DNA from: Chitinophagaceae bacterium
Lineage (GTDB): Bacteria > Bacteroidota > Bacteroidia > Chitinophagales > Chitinophagaceae
NCBI GenBank assembly: GCA_016720775.1
Contig: JADKJX010000001.1
Span: forward strand, 62,001 to 126,000
Length of the DNA stretch: 64,000 nt
Direction: 5' to 3'
Within the stretch, counting starts at the first letter, position 1, and every line of letters starts with the position of its first letter. The notes under the pieces were generated by a model, which saw nothing but the letters and a program-made list of their open reading frames with translations, did no database searches and had not been told where the DNA came from. Positions 36,340-43,700 of this stretch are shown in pieces. Made by a program: the position numbers and the translations under genes.

Positions 36340-37575
36340 TTATCTGTTCCAGTAATTAATCTGGTTGATGATCTGCATCCGGTTGATGCGGTTTTGTGTT
36401 ATGAGGTTTTTGGCACTCATATAATTATTCAATGCTAAAATATAATCCGCCACCCTTACTTCGCCTGCATTCAGCAATTTGCCGTTTACGTCAATCAGGC
36501 TTTGTGCATATTTTAATTGTGCATCAATGGTACTGATCATCTCTTCTGTTTCATGCAATTGCTGTGTAAGCTGGGCAACCTGCTGGGAATACTGGCGGAT
36601 AAAAAATTCTTTGTAATTACTCCGGTTTCTCTCTGCAATATTGATCTTACTGACCTGAAATTCTTTCTGCCTGCCATCATAGATGGGGATCGTAGCGCTG
36701 ATACCAAAACTTGTTCCGATATTTTTATATGGCTTATAGGCAAGGCTGGAGTTATATCCTGCATCAGCAAACAAACTGATCTTGGGACGGTAATTTATTT
36801 TCAGCAGTTCCCTGCTGTTTAATAATTTCAGGCTGTCTATTTCAAACTGCTTAAAGAAGACAGAGCCGGATATGTCCGGTAAACGATTTGATCTGATTTC
36901 CGGGTCGGCAAGCTCAACAGTTGCCGTATCAGTGATGCCGCACAAATAATTCAACAGGGCATAGTCATTCCTGTATTGCATTTCCTGTTGTTTGATAACG
37001 AGTGCCTGTTGCTGAAGTGTGACCAGGAAAGCAAGATAATCTACCTGTTTAAACACATTACTTTGGGTGAGTTTCTTTAAGATCGTATCCTGTTTGGTCA
37101 GCAGGCTGTTGATCTGCTTATTAAAATTCAATTGCTGCAGATCGCCATAAGCAGTGATGTATTGTGCAATGATGGTTCGTTTGAGATCCTGTTCGGTTAT
37201 TTTACCCGTATTATTCAATGATTCATTCTGCAGCCGGATATTCTGAAATTGTGCAGCCACTGTTTTCTTATTCAGCAGTTGTTTGTTCACACCAACCAGG
37301 GCATTAATATTGGCACCGTTGGTAATGGCATCATCATATCCCCAGCCTTTAATAACCGGTGCGTAAGCATTGTATGTGTTTCCGGTAACCTGTGGTTTGT
37401 ATGCCGCCATGATCAGCAGGCTGTCGTAGTAGCTTGATTGCACCTGGTTCCGGTAATCCTTCAGCAGCGGACTATTGGTGAGTGCCTGGTCAACATAATA
37501 ATCCAGCCTGTTGTTTTGGCAAAACCCGGATGAACCAAACAAACCCAAAAAAATAATTACAAAAAAAAATTTCAT
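36340..37575 (-). CDS. TolC-family outer membrane efflux protein
   Basis: 411 residues beginning with a signal peptide (MKFFFVIIFLGLFGSSGFCQ). The body is mainly long helices with heptad character and two tandem repeats, each with the Asn/Gln-rich helix pattern of TolC (for example LQQLNFNKQINSLLTKQDTI and QQVAQLTQQLHETEEMIS), ending in a short strand-like region. The ATG at 37575 is preferred to a GTG two codons earlier. It supplies the outer membrane duct for the adaptor and permease encoded downstream. Confidence 0.92.
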   Translation of the reverse strand: MKFFFVIIFLGLFGSSGFCQNNRLDYYVDQALTNSPLLKDYRNQVQSSYYDSLLIMAAYKPQVTGNTYNAYAPVIKGWGYDDAITNGANINALVGVNKQLLNKKTVAAQFQNIRLQNESLNNTGKITEQDLKRTIIAQYITAYGDLQQLNFNKQINSLLTKQDTILKKLTQSNVFKQVDYLAFLVTLQQQALVIKQQEMQYRNDYALLNYLCGITDTATVELADPEIRSNRLPDISGSVFFKQFEIDSLKLLNSRELLKINYRPKISLFADAGYNSSLAYKPYKNIGTSFGISATIPIYDGRQKEFQVSKINIAERNRSNYKEFFIRQYSQQVAQLTQQLHETEEMISTIDAQLKYAQSLIDVNGKLLNAGEVRVADYILALNNYMSAKNLITQNRINRMQIINQINYWNR

Positions 37576-37606
37576 TAACACAAATAATTTTCAGCGGTAA
37601 TACAAA

Positions 37607-38614
37607 TTATTTACCCACTACCAATACCTGGAAACTGCCGGGTTTCATCTTAGGCCTTCCTTTCTGCCCGGGTTCCTGCGCTTCGAATTCTGCAGTAGGC
37701 ATATAAACCATGTGCGATTTCTCGTCTAGCGCAATTGTCCTGGCGCCTCTTTTTGTAGTTACATTTTCAATTACAGAAAACTTATTGGCATTGTCTTCAT
37801 GAATCACGGTCATCGTTCCTTCACCGTTTGAAGTATAAATATTTTTGACCGATGCGTCAAAAGCCACGCCATCGCAACCATCGCCAATAGGCAGTTTGTC
37901 AACTATTTTTCCGTTTGTTGCATCCATAACCACTAACAATTTATCGCATCCTGCAAAAAGCCGTTTTGTTTTAACATCATAAGCCAGGCCTGTTGGACCC
38001 TCGGCCGGTGAAAGACTCCAATGGGTAAGCACTTTGAATGTTTTCGCATCAATCTCCACGATCTCGTTCTTGTCTTCAATATTTACAAATATTTTTCCTG
38101 CGCCATCACTCACTGCTGTTTCTGGCTTGCCTCCAACATCCACACTATCAATAAGTGTATTCTTTACAGGATCTATGATGCTCAGGTTATGGCTTCGGCC
38201 ATTACAGGTAATTATTTTTTTAGAGAATGTTTCATACATGATGGCATCAGGATTTGTTCCGGTTGGAATCTGCCCAAGTATTTTATTTGTGCTCAATTCA
38301 AACACGGTAACATTATTTAACCTGCCATTGCTGGTAAAGCCTTTTTTATCGGCCACGTCAAAAGCAATCCCATGTACACCGGTTGTGTTTTCAATAACGC
38401 CAACCGAGTCGCCGGTTTTTTTATTGAGAATATTAACCTGTGCGCCATGACTGACATAGAGCCAGTCGTTTACCGGGCCAACAGCCAGGTAGTCCCAGCC
38501 ACCGGGGCTGGCAATGTGGAAGCTGTTTGTGATGTGCAGGCCCGTAGGGTTTTGTGCATTGGTGGTTACCGTAGTTGCAATCAAAACAATAACGGCAAGT
38601 GTTAACTTTTTCAT
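37607..38614 (-). CDS. YncE-type seven-bladed beta-propeller protein
   Basis: 335 residues with signal peptide (KKLTLAVIVLIATTVTTNAQ). It has repeated YVTN-like propeller units: LYVSHGAQVNILNKKTGD, ILGQIPTGTNPDAIMYE, NTLIDSVDVGGKPETAVSD, and IYTSNGEGTMTVIHED. Such periplasmic propellers bind partners or nucleic acids, function unclear. It sits first in the YncE-TolC-adaptor-permease run, 78 bases after a hairpin. Its inclusion with a pump suggests a role in sensing or delivery; this is inference. Confidence 0.88.
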   Translation of the reverse strand: MKKLTLAVIVLIATTVTTNAQNPTGLHITNSFHIASPGGWDYLAVGPVNDWLYVSHGAQVNILNKKTGDSVGVIENTTGVHGIAFDVADKKGFTSNGRLNNVTVFELSTNKILGQIPTGTNPDAIMYETFSKKIITCNGRSHNLSIIDPVKNTLIDSVDVGGKPETAVSDGAGKIFVNIEDKNEIVEIDAKTFKVLTHWSLSPAEGPTGLAYDVKTKRLFAGCDKLLVVMDATNGKIVDKLPIGDGCDGVAFDASVKNIYTSNGEGTMTVIHEDNANKFSVIENVTTKRGARTIALDEKSHMVYMPTAEFEAQEPGQKGRPKMKPGSFQVLVVGK

Positions 38615-38636
38615 TTTGGTAGTTTAATTGTTATAA

Positions 38637-38674
38637 AAGCTGTAACCTGAACAGCAAAGTTTAAGTTACAGCTT
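38637..38674 (-). terminator. Stem-loop between the PepSY-like gene and yncE-like gene
   Basis: A perfect 10-bp inverted repeat AAGCTGTAAC / GTTACAGCTT with an 18-base loop, followed on the minus strand by TTTTATAA. It could attenuate transcription leaving the PepSY-like gene; the loop is longer than usual for a strong terminator. Confidence 0.45.
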
Positions 38675-38692
38675 ATTTATGTTGGTCTTCAA

Positions 38693-39124
38693 TTATTTTA
38701 TGATGGTACCATCGGCTTTTAAAACCACTTCTTTCTTTTTGCCGCCGGTTTTAATTTCAGCCTCGAAGGTTTGTTCTCCCTTTGAGTTGTCAATTTTAAA
38801 TACTTTTGAAATTACTGCACCGGGATATTTTTTCTCAACGGCAGATTTAACTGCAACCGGCAATTCAGCAGCACTGATCTCAGCTTCGGTTTCTACCCAG
38901 CTGCCATCCGTTAAAAAATTAGCCGACATAGATTTACCGTTAAGTTTGAATTCTGCTTCATACTCTTTGCTGTTTTCTTTTCCCCATTCGGCAGTTGCCC
39001 CCGGGAATTTTTTTGCAAAGGCTGTTTTAACAGCGGCTGGAACTTTAGAAGCATCTAAGCCCTGGGCACATGCAGCAAGACCAATGGCTGCAAAGAGGGC
39101 TGACATCATTATTAATTTTTTCAT
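38693..39124 (-). CDS. PepSY-like (BLIP-fold) periplasmic protein
   Basis: 143 residues. A lipoprotein-like signal (SALFAAIGLAACAQG) leads to two repeats of about 55 residues, each with an alpha-helical start and beta strands: VPAAVKTAFAKKFPGATAEWGKE and LPVAVKSAVEKKYPGAVISKVFK. This is the PepSY-like/DUF2874 layout, small exported proteins often regulated by two-component systems. The promoter region shares a GATTCTGAAG box with the receptor gene (39161-39170). It lies between receptor and YncE genes and is likely a member of the same response. Confidence 0.88.
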   Translation of the reverse strand: MKKLIMMSALFAAIGLAACAQGLDASKVPAAVKTAFAKKFPGATAEWGKENSKEYEAEFKLNGKSMSANFLTDGSWVETEAEISAAELPVAVKSAVEKKYPGAVISKVFKIDNSKGEQTFEAEIKTGGKKKEVVLKADGTIIK

Positions 39125-39160
39125 GTTGATATGTTTTTATGAAGTGTAAACTTAAAAACT

Positions 39161-39170
39161 GATTCTGAAG
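39161..39170. promoter_or_regulatory. GATTCTGAAG (CTTCAGAATC) box upstream of the PepSY-like gene
   Basis: The same 10-mer occurs at 41658-41667 before the receptor gene, and related CTTCA-containing half-sites occur before the response regulator (43629-43688). The repeated position upstream of three genes of one cluster suggests a regulator-binding site. Confidence 0.5.
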
Positions 39171-39213
39171 GAAAATTGGAGATATCAGTTGAGTATAGGT
39201 TAACAAAATTCAT

Positions 39214-41622
39214 TTATAAATTATTATCAAACTGCAGTTTTACTTCATTTGACTTTTTTACCGCTTTGCCAAAACGATAGCTGATGCCGAGGTAAAATAT
39301 CTGTGCATCCCTTTTACCTACAGCCGTTTGATTTAAATAGGCTGAATTCAGTTCTGTTTTATATTGCAGCGTTTTAAACAGGTCTGAAATTGTAAGGATA
39401 ACAGACATTTTCTTCTTTAACAGATCCTGCCGCATACCGGCATTCAGTACGAAAGTGCCAAAAGTTTTTCCCTGTGGTGTAAGCCTTGCCGAGCGGTAGT
39501 TGCAGCTTAGCTGCAAAAAAGTTGTTGGACTAAAGACGAAGGTGCTGTTGTAATTCAGACTCATAGATACAATAGATTTACGATTGCTGTAACCCAATGA
39601 GGATGCATCTATCTTTTCATAAAAAAAATTGGAACTGAGGTTTGCAGAGAAGAATTTTCCCGCCTTGGCAGAAAATATCAGTTCCAGTCCGGCATACTGA
39701 TCGTTGGACAGGTTTTGCTGAGTTGTCAACAGCACCGTATCATTCAAAGGAATGGTTACTGTGGTAAATCCGTTTTGCTTATACCGGTAATACAGGCTGG
39801 GTACAAATGAAAAGTTCTTGTTCTGCCATTTGTAACCAAACTCTACCGAGTGAATGATCTCCGGTAAAAGCCTGGGGTTACCGGCCCGCAGGTTTCTTGG
39901 GTCACGGTACTCAGGAAACGGATTCAGGTCATCGCCTTCGGCCCTGTTAACACGCTTGCTGTAATTCAGCTGCAATTCGCTGTTCCTTATTTTATAAGAA
40001 AGATGTACGGTAGGAAATATTTTAAAATAGTTATTGCTGATAAGCGAGTCTTTGGTAACGAGGTTGCCGTTTATGTTAACCGGCTCTGCTCTTAGCCCAA
40101 TCTCATAACCAAATTTTTCATAACTGTGCTGATAAGTTGCATAGAAAGCATGAATGAACTCTTTATACAAAAATTGATTGCTCTTTACTATATCTTTTAC
40201 AAATTTATGCTGGGTTGTATCATAATACTCACCATAAAAGTTCATATCCAGTTGAGTAAAAGAACCGGAATAACCTGCTTCCAGTTTTGAATTTTCCGAC
40301 AAGGGATTTGTGTATTCAATATTGAGCTGCTGCTGGTGGTTGATTTGCCTGATGACCGTATTATCAAAAGAAGAAAAAGAAACGGGATAATAATTTACAT
40401 TGGTATAGTGATTATCCTCCACTTCATTTGAGCCAGACACATTCAGCTCAAACCGCAGTTCATGATCTTCTTTGGGAAAATTATGCTGCCAGTAAGCCGT
40501 GGCATCTGATTCTTTTTCTATTTCCGGATCGTATCGCAGCCTGTCGTAATTACCGCTAAGGATATAATTTTTGTCGTAGAAAACGTATTTCGTCACATCG
40601 TTCTTAACTTGTTTCCGGTAATGATAATTACCCGAAATGCCGAAACTGTTATGACTGTTCAATTGGTAATCGGATCCCAGTGTAATCAAATGAGAGTATG
40701 GCCTGGCAGGCGATTGGTTATTTTCTGTATAATAACTTGCCGTGTTCCCGGTTGAATCCAGGTATTCACGGTCGGTATTGTTCAGCCGGTTCCTGCTGTC
40801 CTGCCGGTAACTGTAATTGCCAAAAACATTCAGCTTGCCGGGTTTATAATTCAATCCTACGCTTCCGTTGTACCTGCTGCGGTTACCAACATTGGCAATC
40901 ACATTACCGTTCCACCCGGTCTTTACATTTTTTTTAAGTACGATATTGATGATCCCCGAAGTACCATCTGGCCTGTACTTCGCCGATGGGTTTGTGATCA
41001 CTTCAATCCGTTCAATGGAATTGGCAGGGAACTGTTGCAACACTTCCGCCCTTGTCTTTCCCATCAGGGGCGAAGGCCTGCCGTTGATGAGGATCAACAC
41101 AGCCTCCGAACCCCTAAGACTTACATTGCCATCAATATCCACTTCCACTGAAGGAATATTTTTCAGCACATCGCTGGCGGTACCGCTTTGCGCCATAATA
41201 TCCTGCGTAACATTATATACTTTCCGGTCAATAGAAGTATTAAGCACCGCTTTTTTCCCGGTTACCGTCACTTCTTTCATGCTGGCTGTTAAAGACAGGA
41301 TCTCAATCTTACCAAGATTCAATCTTGCCTGTTTGCCGATAATAACCGGCACATCGGTATTTGAAAAACCGATAAAGCTGCAGCGGAGCAGGTAGTTGCC
41401 AGGCTCAATATTCTCCAATATAAATTTACCTTTCTTATCGGTTACTGTAGATTTAGCAGCAGAACTGTCAGGTATTTTTAACAATTGAATGGTCGCAAAT
41501 TCTACAGCCTGAGAGGTAGACTTATCCGTCACATTACCGGTGATAATTGTACCTGCCTGAGCAAAAAGCTGGTGAGAAACTATTGTTAAGGAAAAGAAAG
41601 TTATTATTTTTTTAAACAGCAT
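39214..41622 (-). CDS. Outer membrane beta-barrel receptor (TonB-dependent-receptor-like)
   Basis: 802 residues. A signal peptide (about 1-21) is followed by a CarboxypepD_reg-like domain (residues 25-105, ITGNVTDKSTSQAVEFATIQLLK), a plug domain (about 120-210 with VLILINGRPSPLMGK and NPSAKYRPDGTSGIINI), and a beta barrel of the OMP_b-brl_3 kind to the C-terminus (YLGISYRFGK before the end). Ligand is unknown. It stands between the two-component system and the PepSY-like gene. The promoter region carries the GATTCTGAAG box. Confidence 0.9.
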   Translation of the reverse strand: MLFKKIITFFSLTIVSHQLFAQAGTIITGNVTDKSTSQAVEFATIQLLKIPDSSAAKSTVTDKKGKFILENIEPGNYLLRCSFIGFSNTDVPVIIGKQARLNLGKIEILSLTASMKEVTVTGKKAVLNTSIDRKVYNVTQDIMAQSGTASDVLKNIPSVEVDIDGNVSLRGSEAVLILINGRPSPLMGKTRAEVLQQFPANSIERIEVITNPSAKYRPDGTSGIINIVLKKNVKTGWNGNVIANVGNRSRYNGSVGLNYKPGKLNVFGNYSYRQDSRNRLNNTDREYLDSTGNTASYYTENNQSPARPYSHLITLGSDYQLNSHNSFGISGNYHYRKQVKNDVTKYVFYDKNYILSGNYDRLRYDPEIEKESDATAYWQHNFPKEDHELRFELNVSGSNEVEDNHYTNVNYYPVSFSSFDNTVIRQINHQQQLNIEYTNPLSENSKLEAGYSGSFTQLDMNFYGEYYDTTQHKFVKDIVKSNQFLYKEFIHAFYATYQHSYEKFGYEIGLRAEPVNINGNLVTKDSLISNNYFKIFPTVHLSYKIRNSELQLNYSKRVNRAEGDDLNPFPEYRDPRNLRAGNPRLLPEIIHSVEFGYKWQNKNFSFVPSLYYRYKQNGFTTVTIPLNDTVLLTTQQNLSNDQYAGLELIFSAKAGKFFSANLSSNFFYEKIDASSLGYSNRKSIVSMSLNYNSTFVFSPTTFLQLSCNYRSARLTPQGKTFGTFVLNAGMRQDLLKKKMSVILTISDLFKTLQYKTELNSAYLNQTAVGKRDAQIFYLGISYRFGKAVKKSNEVKLQFDNNL

Positions 41623-41657
41623 CAGTCAAGTTGGTTTTGCCATGCAATTTATTTTTC

Positions 41658-41667
41658 GATTCTGAAG
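41658..41667. promoter_or_regulatory. GATTCTGAAG (CTTCAGAATC) box upstream of the receptor gene
   Basis: Exact match to the box at 39161-39170, placed 36 bases before the receptor ATG, in the 69-base gap after the histidine kinase gene. Confidence 0.5.
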
Positions 41668-41691
41668 AAACCCTGTAGCTGCATAATCAGG

Positions 41692-42966
41692 TTATTTTGC
41701 CAGTTGATTTGTATTAAAACTGATATTGAATTCGTGTTGGTTATTCCCAAAAGAATACCTCACAGTATAACCTGCAATACTGCAAACCTGCTTTACAATA
41801 GACAGGCCCAGCCCGTTACCCTCCTGTTTGGTATCGGCATGGCGGTAAAATTTTTGAAACACTTTTCCTTCATCCAATGCGGGCAGAAAAGAGCTATTGG
41901 ATACGGATAGGCCAGCTGCATCCAGTTTGATAGTTATGCCGCCGCCGGGCACATTGTAACGGATGGCATTGTTTAAGAGGTTACTTATCAAAATATCCAG
42001 GAGTTGTTTGTTCCCGGAAATTTTTACCGGCTGAATATCTTCCCTTATTACAAGTTTTTTATCCCCGGCCAGCTCTGCAAACTGTACAAGCCTGTCTTTA
42101 ATTAACTCATTCAGTAAAATTTCTTCATCATAAACAAACTGGTTGTTTTCCATTTTGGTAAGCAGCAGCAGCGATTGATTAAGTCCCGAAAGCCTGTCCA
42201 ATGCATCGTAAACGGCTTGCAACTGCTTCATCTGAAATTCACTGAGATTTTCATCCTGTATCAGCACATCTAATTTTGAATTAATGATGGCCAGCGGTGT
42301 CTGTATTTCATGCGATGCATTTTCGGTAAAGCTTTTTACAGATTCATATTCTTTCACAACCCGGCTGCTCATAACAGCTACGGCACTGTTCAGTTCTTCA
42401 AATTCATTGATGTTACTTTCTTTGAGGTTAAGCGATTTGCCGGAACTCAGGTTAAATTGTTTGAGTTCGTTAAGGGTATTATTAAAAGGAAGCCACAGCT
42501 TATTAAATACAAAACGGTTGATGATAAATAATCCCAGCAAAAGCAATATCACCATCGCTAAAGTAAACAAGGCAATCAATTTTACCAGGTCCTCGGTTTC
42601 CTGTTGCGACTTTGAAACTGTAGCTGTATAGATCTTGCCCGAAACCTTAACAGGAAACAGCAGCATGCGGGTTGGTTCATACTCATCTCCTTTACCATTT
42701 AATATATCCACACTTAAGGTCTTCCTGTCAACCACAGCCTCGGCAGGTTCAAAAGAAATTTTCTGGTCTTTCGAATTTGTTGCTTCAGGCAGGATGTTGT
42801 TTGCTTTTATATAGTCGTTGATCTCCTGTTCTTCAATTTTCAGGTCCTTGTCCAGTTGTTTTATCAATACAACATGCAGGATAAAATAATAGCATATTCC
42901 TCCAATGATAAACACGGTAATTGTGGCTAAAATATTTACCCGGTTATATTTAGATAATAATTTCAT
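41692..42966 (-). CDS. Sensor histidine kinase
   Basis: 424 residues. Two helices (about 11-33 and 135-156) flank a periplasmic sensor of about 100 residues; a HAMP-like linker follows, then the H-box FTENASHEIQTPLAIINSKL near residue 222 and the catalytic ATPase boxes LLNNAIRYN near 333 and GNGLGLSIVKQV near 390. It autophosphorylates on the His of the H-box and passes phosphate to the response regulator encoded just upstream. The genes overlap by four bases (ATGA), so they are co-translated. Confidence 0.94.
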   Translation of the reverse strand: MKLLSKYNRVNILATITVFIIGGICYYFILHVVLIKQLDKDLKIEEQEINDYIKANNILPEATNSKDQKISFEPAEAVVDRKTLSVDILNGKGDEYEPTRMLLFPVKVSGKIYTATVSKSQQETEDLVKLIALFTLAMVILLLLGLFIINRFVFNKLWLPFNNTLNELKQFNLSSGKSLNLKESNINEFEELNSAVAVMSSRVVKEYESVKSFTENASHEIQTPLAIINSKLDVLIQDENLSEFQMKQLQAVYDALDRLSGLNQSLLLLTKMENNQFVYDEEILLNELIKDRLVQFAELAGDKKLVIREDIQPVKISGNKQLLDILISNLLNNAIRYNVPGGGITIKLDAAGLSVSNSSFLPALDEGKVFQKFYRHADTKQEGNGLGLSIVKQVCSIAGYTVRYSFGNNQHEFNISFNTNQLAK

Positions 42967-43634
42967 TGGCCGGTAAATTTATATCCCATACCATAAATTG
43001 ATTTCAGGTAATCATTGGCGCCGGCTTCCAGCAGTTTTTTCCGCAGATTTTTTATATGGGTATAAATAAAATCATAACTGCCGCTCATATCATCTTCCCA
43101 TAAATGCCCGGCAATGGCATTCTTGGAAATAACCCGGCCTTTATTGCTGATGAAATAAAGCAGTAATTCATATTCTTTCTTTGTAAGTACAATTGGTTTA
43201 TTATTAACGCTGACGGTTTTAGCGGCGGTGTCAATTTCAATTTCATTAAATTTCAGCAGGTTTGCCCCGCCAAAGTTTTTTCGGCGGATGATAGCGGAGA
43301 TCCGGGCGCTTAGTTCCGAGAGATGAAAAGGTTTGGAGAGGTAATCATCTGCGCCCAGCAACAGTCCTTTCACTTTATCATCCAGTGAGTTTTTTGCGGA
43401 GATGATCAAAACGCCATCGGTTTTATTATTGGCTTTCAGTTCCTGCAGGATCTGCAGGCCGCTGCCGCCGGGCAACCCAATATCCAGCAGGATGCAGTCG
43501 TAGTCAAATAATTCGGTCTTTTCAATAGCACTTTTAAAATCCGATGCAGTTTCGCAGATATAATCCTCCCCCTCCAGGTAATCGGCAATACTCTCCGCCA
43601 ATGCTTTTTCATCTTCTATAATGAGGATCTTCAA
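42963..43634 (-). CDS. OmpR/PhoB-family response regulator
   Basis: 223 residues. Receiver domain: IIEDEKALAES with acidic pocket, phosphoacceptor Asp near 52 in CILLDIGLPGGSG, and Lys near 102 in DDYLSKPFHLSEL. The winged-helix effector domain begins near residue 125 and has VISKNAIAGHLW and IYTHIKNLRKKL. Start codon is TTG (43634) because the canonical N-terminus KILIIEDE follows directly; there is no ATG nearby. The start codon lies inside a palindrome CTTCAAAAT-ATA-ATTTTGAAG, which suggests self-control. Confidence 0.93.
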   Translation of the reverse strand: MKILIIEDEKALAESIADYLEGEDYICETASDFKSAIEKTELFDYDCILLDIGLPGGSGLQILQELKANNKTDGVLIISAKNSLDDKVKGLLLGADDYLSKPFHLSELSARISAIIRRKNFGGANLLKFNEIEIDTAAKTVSVNNKPIVLTKKEYELLLYFISNKGRVISKNAIAGHLWEDDMSGSYDFIYTHIKNLRKKLLEAGANDYLKSIYGMGYKFTGQ

Positions 43635-43688
43635 AATATAATTTTGAAGTAAAGTACGAAATGAATTTTGAAGAGAAACTGAAGAACG
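43629..43688. promoter_or_regulatory. CTTCA-box cluster at the response regulator start
   Basis: On the minus strand CTTCAGTTTCT, then CTTCAAAATT 11 bases further, then CTTCAAAATT again 24 bases on, and finally the inverted partner ATTTTGAAG that makes the palindrome with a 3-base spacer (43629-43649). Direct half-sites spaced 11 bases apart are the usual pattern for OmpR-type regulators. Candidate autoregulatory operator. Confidence 0.5.
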
Positions 43689-43700
43689 GGCAGGCGCTTA

